Positions 9,592-19,866 of a DNA stretch of 40,330 nt are shown here, in pieces. The notes beneath the pieces were generated by a model. It saw nothing but the letters and a program-made list of their open reading frames with translations. It had not been told where the DNA came from and made no database searches. The translations under genes were made by a program, and so were the position numbers. Origin of the DNA: Rubrivivax sp. SCN 71-131 (GTDB lineage: Bacteria > Pseudomonadota > Gammaproteobacteria > Burkholderiales > Burkholderiaceae_C); the NCBI GenBank assembly GCA_001724995.1, contig MEFD01000033.1, forward strand, positions 1 to 40,330, read 5' to 3'. Each line of letters opens with the position of its first letter. Within the stretch, counting starts at the first letter, position 1.

Positions 9592-11005
9592 CAGGGGCGA
9601 TTGTCCGCCAACGGCAGACGCACCTCGGCGCGCAGGCCGACGATGCGCTCGCCCTCGAGGCGGTTCACCAGCGCGATGCGGCCAGCGGCCGCGCGCACGA
9701 TCCCCAGGCAGATCGCCAGGCCCAGGCCCGCGCCGCTGCGGCCGTCGCCCGCGGCAAAGGGCTGGAACAGCCGCTGCCGCTGCGCGTCGTCGATGCCGGG
9801 ACCGCCATCGTCCACGGTCAGCACCGCCTCGACCGCGGTGCAGTGCAGCCGGATCGCCAGCAAGCCCTGCGCCGGCGTGTGCTTGATGGCGTTGTGCAGC
9901 AGGTTGCGCGCCAGCTCGCGCAGCGACCAGGCGTGGGCGCGCACCGCCGCCGGCTCGGTCTGCAGCTCGAAGTCCAGCTGCTGCTCGGCCACCAGCGGTG
10001 CCAAGTCCAGCGCGACCGCGCGCAGCACCGGCTCCCAGTCGACGCGCGGCGCCTGTCCCTGCTGGCGCAACTGCTCGACCCTGGCCAGCGCCAGCATCTG
10101 GTTGGCGAGCGCGGTGGCGCCCTCGACCGTGCCGCCGATCTCCTGCAGCGCCTGCTCCGGCGCCACGTCGCCGCGCCGGGCCGACTGCACCTGCGCCTTC
10201 AGCACCGCCAGCGGCGTGCGCAGCTGGTGGCTGGCGTCGCGCACGAAGCGCTGCTGCTGCTCGAGCAGTGCGGCCAGGCGCGCCATCACGGTATTGGTGG
10301 CCTCGATCACCGGCTGCAGCTCGCGCGGCGCGCCGACCACGTCCACCGGCGACAGGTCGTCGTCGGCGCGGCCGCGCAGCCGCGCGCTGAGGTCGCGCAC
10401 CGGCCGCGTTGCCCGCTGCACCACCCATACCACGACGGCGCCGATGGCCAGCACCAGCAGCGCCTGCCGCCACAGCGTGTCGATGAGGATGCGGCGCGCC
10501 AGCGTGTGACGCAGCTCCAGCGTCTCCGCGACCTGGATCGTCGCCATGCCATGTCCGTCGACTCCCGACACCGGCTGCAGCAGCACGGCCATGCGCACGC
10601 GCTCGCCGCGCATGCGGTCGTCGTAGAAGCGCACCAGCGCCGCATACACCGTCTCGCGCCCGCGCGCGCGCAGCGGGGCATGTCCTCGAATCCCGAGACC
10701 ATTTCGCCGTCGAAGCCGCTCACCTTGTAGTACAGCCGGCTGCGGTTGTCGGCCTCGAAGGCCTCGAGCGCGCTATAGGGCAGTGTCGAGCGCAGGCGCG
10801 GGCGGCCCTCGACCAGGGCGACGTCGAGCAGCTCGCCGATGGCCTTGGCCGAGGCCAGCAGCGTGCGGTCGTAGGCGGTGTCGGCGGCGTCCAGCGCCTG
10901 CCGGTAGAGGATCGCGCTGTTGACGAGCACGAACAGCAGCGCCGGCACCAGGATGCCCACCAGCAGCCGTCGGCGCAGGGACGCGATGCGCGCGCCGGCG
11001 CTCAT
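9591..11005 (-). pseudogene. tctE: TctE-like sensor histidine kinase, interrupted by a one-base frameshift
   Basis: This is an inner-membrane sensor for tricarboxylates paired with TctD. The ATG at 11005 overlaps the tctD stop (ATGA). The first frame encodes a transmembrane segment (RRRLLVGILVPALLFVLVNS) and the periplasmic domain to SGFDGEMVSGFEDMP. Reading then jumps frame to YAALVRFYDDRMRGE, a second transmembrane helix, HAMP, the H-box VRDASHQLRTPLAVL, the N-box NLLHNAIKHTP, and G-boxes DDGGPGID and GAGLGLAI. The break is in a four-G run on the plus strand (10675-10678); five Gs would restore a continuous frame reading MPPLRARGRETVYAAL. Every kinase motif is intact, so this is either a homopolymer sequencing error or a very recent mutation. 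Confidence 0.88.
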
Positions 11006-11682
11006 GTCGGCGCCCGGCGCAGCAGGTAGCCCAGGCCGCGCAGCGTCACCAGCTGCACCGGCGCGGCCTGCAGCTTGCGGCGCAGCCGGTAGACCACCAC
11101 CTCGATGGCGTCGGCGGCGACCTCGGCCAGGCCCGGGAAGACCAGCTCGGTCAGGCGCTCCTTGCTCACCGCCTGCCCGGGGCGCGCCAGCAGCGCGCGC
11201 AGTAGCGCGGCCTCGCGCGCGCTCAGCTCCATCGGCTTGCCCTGCAGGTAGACGGCATCGCTGGCGTCGTCGAGCGTCAGCCCGGCGAAGTCGCCGCGCG
11301 GCGCGGCCGCGCCGCGGGCCGGCGCCGCGCGGCGCAGCAGCGCATGCATGCGCGCCTCGAGCTCGTCGAGGTCGAAGGGCTTGGCCAGGTAGTCGTCGGC
11401 GCCGGTGTTCAGGCCGAGCACGCGGTCGCCCACGGTGCCGCGTGCGGTGAGGATGAGCACCGGCGTGACCAGCCCTTCGGCGCGTGCGGCGGCCAGCACC
11501 GACAGGCCGTCGGTGCCGGGCAGGCTCAGGTCCAGCAGCACGACGTCGGGCACGCTGGCGCGCCAGCGGTCCAGCGCACGGCCGCCGTCGCCGCACAGCA
11601 CGACCTGCAGGCCGCGGCGCTCGAAGCTGCGCTGCAGCGTGGTCTGCAGCGCCGCGTTGTCCTCGATCAGCAGCACCTTCAT
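11002..11682 (-). CDS. tctD: TctD-like response regulator (OmpR family)
   Basis: The protein is 226 residues. The receiver domain has the acidic pair E7/D8, phospho-acceptor D51 (VVLLDLSLPG), T79 and K101 (AKPFDLDE). The C-terminal winged-helix DNA-binding domain spans about residues 130-224 (LSAREAALLRALLARPGQAVSKERL; VYRLRRKL; LRGLGYLL). It overlaps tctE by four bases and is divergent from tctCBA across 106 bases, so it most likely activates that transporter operon in response to tricarboxylates such as citrate. Confidence 0.93.
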   Translation of the reverse strand: MKVLLIEDNAALQTTLQRSFERRGLQVVLCGDGGRALDRWRASVPDVVLLDLSLPGTDGLSVLAAARAEGLVTPVLILTARGTVGDRVLGLNTGADDYLAKPFDLDELEARMHALLRRAAPARGAAAPRGDFAGLTLDDASDAVYLQGKPMELSAREAALLRALLARPGQAVSKERLTELVFPGLAEVAADAIEVVVYRLRRKLQAAPVQLVTLRGLGYLLRRAPT

Positions 11683-11788
11683 CTGGGGTTATCCCGGGGG
11701 GCAACGACAGCTCTTTGACAGCGTGGCTTTCGATCATTTCAGGGTCCACCGCGGATTCCGACGGTGCAACCCACAGGAGACAGGACCG

Positions 11789-12748
11789 ATGCGTCGCGAC
11801 ACCTTCCTCAAGTCCCTGGCCGCCCTGGCGGCCACCGGCACCCTGCCGCTGTCGGCGCGGGCGGCCGCGAACCTCAAGATGATGATCCCCGCCAACCCCG
11901 GCGGCGGCTGGGACAGCACCGGCCGGGCGCTGGGCAAGGCGCTGCTGGAGTCCGGCGTGGCCGGCACCGTCACCTACGACAACAAGGGTGGCGCGGCCGG
12001 GGCCATCGGCCTGGCGCAATTCGTCAACGCCAGCAAGGGCGACGGCAACGCGCTGCTGGTGATGGGTGCGGTGATGCTGGGCGGCATCATCACCGGCAAG
12101 CCGCCGGTGAGCCTGACGCAGGCCACCCCGATCGCCCGCCTGACGAGCGAATACAACGTCTTCGTGCTGCCGGCGAACTCGCCCTTCAAGACCATGGGCG
12201 AGGTCATCGAGCAGCTGAAGAAGGACCCGGGCAGCGTCAAGTGGGGCGGCGGATCGCGCGGCTCGACCGAGCACATCGCGGCGGCGATGATCGCGCGCGA
12301 GGTCGGCGTCGACGCCAGCAGGATCAACTACGTCGCCTTCCGGGGGAGTGGCGAGGCCACGGCGGCCATCCTCGGTGGCAACGTCACCATCGGCGGCAGC
12401 GGCTACAGCGAGTTCCAGCAGTACATCGAGAGCGGCAAGATGCGCGCCATCGGCGTCACCTCGGCGCAGCGTCTGAAGGGCATCGCCGTGCCGACGCTCA
12501 AGGAGCAGGGCATCAACGTCGAGATCGGCAACTGGCGCGGCGTGTACGGCGCGCCGGGCATCAGTCCGGCGCAGCGCAAGGGCCTGACCGACATGGTGCT
12601 CGCGGCGCTGAAGACCAAGGCCTGGGCCGAGGCGCTCGAGAAGAACGGCTGGACGCCGGCGGTGATGTCGGGCAAGGCGTTCGAGGAGTTCGTCGATCTC
12701 GAGTTCGCCAGCCTGCGCGCCACCATGGTCAAGGCCGGCATGGTCTGA
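11789..12748 (+). CDS. tctC: TctC-like periplasmic tricarboxylate-binding protein
   Basis: The protein is 319 residues. The N-terminus (MRRDTFLKSLAALAATGTLP) has a twin-arginine-like pair before a hydrophobic stretch and a likely cleavage after ARA near residue 26. The mature start, LKMMIPANPGGGWDSTGRAL, is the TctC phosphate-loop-like carboxylate-binding segment. Other family regions are TYDNKGGAAGAIGLAQF and GGSGYSEFQQYIESGKMR. AGGAGA lies eight bases before the ATG. As first gene of tctCBA it supplies the captured ligand to TctAB; fluorocitrate or citrate uptake is the classic role, but the ligand here is inferred. Confidence 0.94.
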   Translation: MRRDTFLKSLAALAATGTLPLSARAAANLKMMIPANPGGGWDSTGRALGKALLESGVAGTVTYDNKGGAAGAIGLAQFVNASKGDGNALLVMGAVMLGGIITGKPPVSLTQATPIARLTSEYNVFVLPANSPFKTMGEVIEQLKKDPGSVKWGGGSRGSTEHIAAAMIAREVGVDASRINYVAFRGSGEATAAILGGNVTIGGSGYSEFQQYIESGKMRAIGVTSAQRLKGIAVPTLKEQGINVEIGNWRGVYGAPGISPAQRKGLTDMVLAALKTKAWAEALEKNGWTPAVMSGKAFEEFVDLEFASLRATMVKAGMV

Positions 12749-12802
12749 GCGCTGCGCCGGGTGGGCAGGAGGAGGGGTGATGAACGAGAGGAGGCGGCAG
12801 CC

Positions 12803-13297
12803 GTGAACCGGCCGCAGGCCGCGGTGGGCGCGGGCGTGCTGCTCGTGGCCGCCGTGCTGGGCCTCGGGGCGCTCGACATCCCGGGCGAGGCCGGCTACCA
12901 GGGCGTGGGCCCGAACTTCCTGCCCTGGGTGGTGGCGGCGGCGCTGGCGCTGTGCGGCCTGCTGCTGCTCGTGCAGGCGCTGCGCGGCGGTTTCGAGGCC
13001 ATGACGCCGCCCTCGGGCGCCGCGCGCGGCGACTGGCGCGCGCTGGCCTGGGTCGGCGTCGGCGTGCTCGCCAACGCGGCGCTGATCACGACCCTGGGCT
13101 TCATCCTCAGCTGCACGCTGTGCTTCGTGCTCGCGGTGCGCGGGCTGCGCCTGTCCGAAGGGCGCGCCGGCGGCGGCCCGGGCCGCGCGCTGCTCGACGC
13201 GGGCACCGGCTTCCTCATCGCCGCGCCGGCCTTCTGGCTCTTCACGAAGGTACTGGCGATCAACCTGCCCGGCCTCACCGGCACCGGGTGGCTGTGA
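12803..13297 (+). CDS. tctB: TctB-like small membrane subunit of the tricarboxylate transporter
   Basis: The protein is 164 residues with four hydrophobic segments, beginning with [20 protein letters not shown] and including the conserved [13 protein letters not shown] region. The GTG at 12803 is preferred because AGAGGAGG lies about nine bases upstream; an in-frame GTG at 12761 would add a charged, non-hydrophobic leader. The stop overlaps the tctA start (TGATG), so the two membrane subunits are translationally coupled. TctB is the poorly conserved small subunit required with TctA for proton- or sodium-coupled uptake. Confidence 0.9.
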   Translation: MNRPQAAVGAGVLLVAAVLGLGALDIPGEAGYQGVGPNFLPWVVAAALALCGLLLLVQALRGGFEAMTPPSGAARGDWRALAWVGVGVLANAALITTLGFILSCTLCFVLAVRGLRLSEGRAGGGPGRALLDAGTGFLIAAPAFWLFTKVLAINLPGLTGTGWL

Positions 13298-14793
13298 TGG
13301 CCGACATCCTCGCGCAACTGCTGCAGGGCTTTGCCACGGCGGCCACGCCGATCAACCTGCTGTGGGCCTTCGTCGGCTGCGCCGTCGGCACGGCGATCGG
13401 CGTGCTGCCGGGTCTCGGACCGGCGGTGACGGTGGCCATGCTGCTGCCCATCACCGCCCAGGTCGAGCCCACGGCCTCGATGATCTTCTTCGCCGGCATC
13501 TACTACGGCGCGATGTACGGCGGCTCGACGACTTCGATCCTGCTCAACACGCCGGGCGAGACGGGGACCATGGTGACCGCGCTCGAAGGCTTCAAGATGG
13601 CCAAGAGCGGGCGCGCCGGCGCGGCGCTGGCGACCTCGGCCATCGGCTCCTTCGTCGCCGGCACCATTGCCACCGTGCTGGTGACGCTGTTCGCGCCCAT
13701 CGTCGCGAAGTACGCCGTCCAACTCGGTCCGCCCGAGTACTTCCTGCTCATGATGCTGGCCTTCACGACGGTGAGCGCGGTGCTCGGCCAGAGCACGCTG
13801 CGCGGTCTCACCGCGCTCTTCATCGGCCTGGCGATCGGCCTCGTCGGGCTGGATCAGATCACCGGGCAGGTGCGCTACACCGCGGGCATCCCGGAGTTCC
13901 TCGACGGCATCGAGGTGGTGCTGCTGGCCGTCGGCCTCTTCGCCGTCGGCGAGTGCTTCTACACCGCGCTCTACGAGGGGCGCAGCGGCAGCGCCGAGCG
14001 CAACCGCCTGAACAGCGTCTACATGAGCCGCAGCGAGTGGCGCCGTTCCTGGCCGGCCTGGCTGCGTGGCACGGCGCTCGGCTTTCCCTTCGGCACCATC
14101 CCCGCCGGCGGCACCGAGATCCCGACCTTCCTCAGCTACGGCGTCGAGCGCAAGCTCAGCCGCCACAAGGAGGAATTCGGCACCGTCGGCGCGATCGAGG
14201 GCGTGGCCGGGCCCGAGGCGGCGAACAATGCCGCGGTGACGGCGACGCTGGTGCCGCTGCTCACGCTCGGCATCCCGACCTCGGTGACGGCGGCGATCCT
14301 GCTCTCGGCGCTGCAGAACTACGGCATCAACGCCGGGCCGCAGCTGTTCGAGACGAGTTCGAAGCTGGTGTGGGCGCTCATCGCCTCGCTCTACATCGGC
14401 AACGTGATGCTGCTGGTGCTCAACCTGCCGCTGGTGGGGCTGTGGGTGAAGCTGCTCGAGATCCCGCGCCCGCCGCTCTATGCCGGCATCCTCATCTTCG
14501 CCACGGTGGGCGTCTACGGCATGCGCCAGAGCGCCTTCGACCTCTTCCTGATGTTCGCCATCGGCATGCTGGGCGTGGTCATGCGCCGCTTCGACTTCCC
14601 GACCGCGCCGGTGATCATTGGCATGATCCTCGGCCCGCTGGCCGAGGCGCAGATGCGCAACGGCCTGGCCATCGGCGAGGGGCGCTTCAGCGTCTTCATC
14701 GAGCGTCCGGTCTCGGCCGCGCTGCTGGCGCTGCTGGTGGCGGTGGTGCTGCTGCCGCGGCTGCTCGCCTTGCGCGCGCGCAGCCGCATCTGA
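13297..14793 (+). CDS. tctA: TctA-like large membrane subunit of the tricarboxylate transporter
   Basis: The protein is 498 residues with about twelve predicted membrane helices, the normal TctA size. Signatures include the first conserved loop [20 protein letters not shown], then [20 protein letters not shown] and the mirrored second loop with [21 protein letters not shown]. It forms the translocation pore for substrate delivered by TctC. The ATG at 13297 overlaps the tctB stop. The gene ends 16 bases from the end of the convergent hemH, in a short CTCACGCGG direct repeat. Confidence 0.96.
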   Translation: MADILAQLLQGFATAATPINLLWAFVGCAVGTAIGVLPGLGPAVTVAMLLPITAQVEPTASMIFFAGIYYGAMYGGSTTSILLNTPGETGTMVTALEGFKMAKSGRAGAALATSAIGSFVAGTIATVLVTLFAPIVAKYAVQLGPPEYFLLMMLAFTTVSAVLGQSTLRGLTALFIGLAIGLVGLDQITGQVRYTAGIPEFLDGIEVVLLAVGLFAVGECFYTALYEGRSGSAERNRLNSVYMSRSEWRRSWPAWLRGTALGFPFGTIPAGGTEIPTFLSYGVERKLSRHKEEFGTVGAIEGVAGPEAANNAAVTATLVPLLTLGIPTSVTAAILLSALQNYGINAGPQLFETSSKLVWALIASLYIGNVMLLVLNLPLVGLWVKLLEIPRPPLYAGILIFATVGVYGMRQSAFDLFLMFAIGMLGVVMRRFDFPTAPVIIGMILGPLAEAQMRNGLAIGEGRFSVFIERPVSAALLALLVAVVLLPRLLALRARSRI

Positions 14794-14809
14794 GCGCGGC
14801 TCACGCGGC

Positions 14810-15844
14810 TCACGCGGCCTGCCGCGTGTCCCATCCGGCCAGATGGCGCTCGGCAAGCGCAGCCAGCGCGTCGATCCACGCCGCGTCGTCGTTCAGGCAG
14901 GGGATGTAGTGCAGGGCCTTGCCGCCGGCGGCGAGGAAGGCGGCACGGCCCTCCTGCGCGATCTCCTCCAGCGTCTCCAGGCAGTCGGCGGCAAAGCCCG
15001 GGCAGACGACGTCGACCGACTCGACGCCCGCGCGGGCGAGTTGCTGCAGCGTCGGCTCGGTATAGGGCTCGAGCCACTGTGCGCGGCCGAAACGGCTCTG
15101 GAAGGTGACGCGATGGTCGGCGGGCGACAGCCCGAGGCGCGCCGCCAGCCCGGCCGCGGTCTCGCGGCACTGGTCGTGGTAAGGGTCGCCCAGCTCGCGC
15201 GTGCGCGCGGGCATGCCGTGAAAGCTCATCACCAGCACGCGGCCGCGCCCCTCGCGCGCCCAGTGCGCGCGGATGCCGGCGGCGAGGGCATCGAGGTAGC
15301 CCGCGTCGTCGTGGTAGTCGGCGATGCTGCGCAGCTCGGGCACGCGGCGCGCCTGCAGTGCCCAGCGGTGCACCGCGTCGGCGACGCTCCCGGTCGTGGC
15401 GCCCGCATACTGGGGGTAGAGCGGCACCACCAGGATGCGCGTGGCGCCCTCGCCGCGCAGCGCATCCAGCACCTCCGCGACCGCCGGCCTGCCGTAGCGC
15501 ATCGCGTGGCGCACGAGAATCCGATGGCCGCGCCCCTGCAGCGCCTGCTGCAGGGCCTGCGCCTGGCGCGTTGTCCACACCGCCAGCGGCGAGCCTTGCG
15601 CGCTCCAGATCGAGCGGTACTTGGCGGCCGACTTGGCCGGCCGCACGCGCAGGATGATGCCGTGCAGGATCACCCGCCACAGCAGCCGCGGGATCTCGAC
15701 CACGCGCGGGTCGGCGAGAAATTCTGCGAGATAGCGGCGCAACGCCGCCGCGCTCGGTTCCTCGGGCGTGCCCAGGTTCACGAGCAGCAGTGCCGTGCGT
15801 GCCGGCGCGTCCCGCCGGGCCTTCGGCTCGGGTCGAAAGCGCAT
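14810..15844 (-). CDS. hemH: ferrochelatase (protoheme ferro-lyase)
   Basis: Ferrochelatase inserts Fe(II) into protoporphyrin IX, the last step of protoheme synthesis, at the cytoplasmic face of the membrane. The protein is 344 residues. Motifs are LLLVNLGTPEEP near the start, the metal-binding histidine in VLMSFHGMPARTREL, TFQSRFGRAQWLEPYT, and the C-terminal VVCPGFAADCLETLEEI with HYIPCLND. The start at 15844 lies five bases after the stop of the cyclase-FHA gene, so the two are probably one transcript. The chaperone cluster often found near hemH in this order is instead at 5262-9081. Confidence 0.97.
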   Translation of the reverse strand: MRFRPEPKARRDAPARTALLLVNLGTPEEPSAAALRRYLAEFLADPRVVEIPRLLWRVILHGIILRVRPAKSAAKYRSIWSAQGSPLAVWTTRQAQALQQALQGRGHRILVRHAMRYGRPAVAEVLDALRGEGATRILVVPLYPQYAGATTGSVADAVHRWALQARRVPELRSIADYHDDAGYLDALAAGIRAHWAREGRGRVLVMSFHGMPARTRELGDPYHDQCRETAAGLAARLGLSPADHRVTFQSRFGRAQWLEPYTEPTLQQLARAGVESVDVVCPGFAADCLETLEEIAQEGRAAFLAAGGKALHYIPCLNDDAAWIDALAALAERHLAGWDTRQAA

Positions 15845-15849
15845 GCCGC

Positions 15850-16827
15850 TCAGTAGATCGGCCGCTGGCCCGAGACGGTGTCGCGCTCATGGGACGTCGG
15901 CTCGCCGTCCACGTGCACGACCTCGAATCGCACGCAGGCGGCGTCGGCGTCGGTCGGCGAGGCGCCCAGGCCGATCGTCCCGCTGCCGTGCAGCATGCAG
16001 CTGCCGCGGCGCAGGCTGACGATCTCGCCATCGGCAAAGCGCACGTAGGTGCCGTTGAACGACAGGTCGGTGAGCTGGAAGCTGCCGCCGTACCAGTCCA
16101 GCCGCGCGTGCGAGCGCGAGACGCGGGAATCGTCGACGCGAAACGCCGCCTGCGGCCCGCGGCCGAGCACCGCGGGCAGGGCGCGGCACGGGAACACGCG
16201 GCTGTGCTGGTCCCAGGACAGGCGCAGGCCTTGGGGCTCACCGGCGATCGTCACGTCGCCGAACTGGGTGATCGCCGCGTCTCCGCGCGCGCGCCGCCGT
16301 CCGAGCACATGCACCTGCACCGGCTCGGCGCGGCCGCGCAGCGCCAGGCGGTCGAGGCTGCGAAAACGCGCCTGCCGCTCGACGCTCAGGCCCGACAGCA
16401 CTTCGCTGGTGACCAGCGTCTCGTTGTCCCCGGCGTGGTCCAGCAGCCGTGCCGCGACGTTGACGGCGTCTCCGAAGCAGTCGCCGCCCATCTCGACGAT
16501 CTCGCCGCGGGCCACGCCGATCTGCAGCCGCAGCCCGCGCAGGCCGGAGGAGGCGCCGCGTTCGTGGCCCTTCTGCACCATGCCATCGAGCACCTCATGC
16601 ATCGCCACCGCCGTCTGCACGGCAGCCGCGGAATCGGCAAACACGGCCATCAGGCCGTCGCCGAGCGTCTTCACGACATGGCCGCCCTGCGCCTGCACGG
16701 GCCGGGACAAGGCGTTGATGCAATGCGTCACCACCGAGGTCGCCTCGGCGTTCCCGAGGGTCTCGAAGAGCGAGGTGCTGCCGCGCAGGTCGGCAAAGAG
16801 GACGGTCCGGTCGGCGATCTGGGTCAT
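15850..16827 (-). CDS. class III adenylate cyclase with C-terminal FHA domain
   Basis: The protein is 325 residues and soluble. The cyclase domain spans about residues 4-175 and keeps the full catalytic set: metal ligands D13 (FADLRGS) and D57 (KTLGDGLMAVF), adenine-selecting K53 and probably D116 (GGDCFGDAVN), and transition-state N123 and R127 (VNVAARL). A linker leads to a forkhead-associated domain (about 205-310) with GR 222-223, SRSH 237-240 and NGT 258-260, the residues that grip phosphothreonine. cAMP synthesis gated by a phosphoprotein partner is inferred. No Ser/Thr kinase is encoded nearby. ATG 16827 is chosen over the open frame to 16980 because a perfect palindrome sits between. 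It precedes hemH by five bases. Confidence 0.93.
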   Translation of the reverse strand: MTQIADRTVLFADLRGSTSLFETLGNAEATSVVTHCINALSRPVQAQGGHVVKTLGDGLMAVFADSAAAVQTAVAMHEVLDGMVQKGHERGASSGLRGLRLQIGVARGEIVEMGGDCFGDAVNVAARLLDHAGDNETLVTSEVLSGLSVERQARFRSLDRLALRGRAEPVQVHVLGRRRARGDAAITQFGDVTIAGEPQGLRLSWDQHSRVFPCRALPAVLGRGPQAAFRVDDSRVSRSHARLDWYGGSFQLTDLSFNGTYVRFADGEIVSLRRGSCMLHGSGTIGLGASPTDADAACVRFEVVHVDGEPTSHERDTVSGQRPIY

Positions 16828-16845
16828 GCCGACGCGAAGTGTAGT

Positions 16846-16862
16846 TCGTGAAGTCTTCACGA
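16846..16862. promoter_or_regulatory. perfect 17-bp palindrome (putative operator) before the cyclase gene
   Basis: TCGTGAAG-T-CTTCACGA has exact 8-bp arms around one central base and ends 19 bases from the cyclase-FHA start codon. Size, symmetry and position are those of a dimeric repressor or activator site. The cognate regulator is not identifiable from this window. Confidence 0.65.
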
Positions 16863-17180
16863 CCTCGCGCCACACATCCCTCGTCGGGGACTTGACTGCG
16901 TCGCCTGCGGGCAGTGTGACACCGCAGCCCGCACGGGTGGGTCGAATCGGGCGCCCGCGCGGCAACCGGTACCCGGTCAATCAGAGATTGTCCAGATACG
17001 TCCCGAGCTTGTGGCTACGCCCCAAGCTGCGTTGCCGCTGTGCGGCAGCCCGCTGGCGCAGGCCACGCATCCGGCCAGCCTTACAGGTTGTCTAGATACG
17101 TGCGCAGCTTGTGCCTGCGGCGCAAGCTGCGTTGCCGCTGTGCGGCAGCCTGCTAGCGCGGGCCACGTACCTGGCCCGCC

Positions 17181-19601
<2,421 letters not shown>

Positions 19602-19860
19602 GGCGGTCCTGGGCTTGGAAGGTGACGACCCTGCTCGCGCGGTCGATCGCGGCGTGGCGCGCGGTGCAGAGGTGCAGCGCGCACGCGGCAACGCGCACCT
19701 TGGTCCGGTGCAACCGCTGACGGGGGCCGGGGGGCAAGCTTGCGTGACCTTGCGATACTGCAGCCCTTGCGGGGGAGCTTGACCGGCGTTCGAACCCTTG
19801 ACGAGGGTGGTCGGGGCCCGGAGGTGCTGCTGTCACTCTTGCCGCTGCTTGAAACCACGG

Positions 19861-19866
19861 ATTATA
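19861..19866 (-). promoter_or_regulatory. consensus -10 box (TATAAT) for rpoD, overlapping the dnaG stop
   Basis: Minus-strand TATAAT is a perfect -10 hexamer and includes the TAA stop of dnaG. It points toward rpoD and would give a leader of about 255 bases. No clear -35 lies 17 bases upstream, so it is a candidate internal promoter that lets rpoD be expressed apart from dnaG. The dnaG-rpoD spacer (19602-19860) otherwise shows no gene. Confidence 0.5.

Noticed and set aside
12895..14856. 653-codon minus-strand frame across tctB-tctA
   Set aside because: It is the His/Arg/Gln/Asp-rich complement of membrane-protein codons; tctB and tctA explain the region.
16828..16980. N-terminal extension of the cyclase-FHA protein to 16980
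   Set aside because: The added 51 residues lack family character and would bury a perfect 17-bp palindrome; ATG 16827 begins directly at the cyclase core.
19848..19854. CTTGAAA as a heat-shock -35 for rpoD
   Set aside because: It is on the plus strand and points away from rpoD, and no CCCCAT-like -10 follows.
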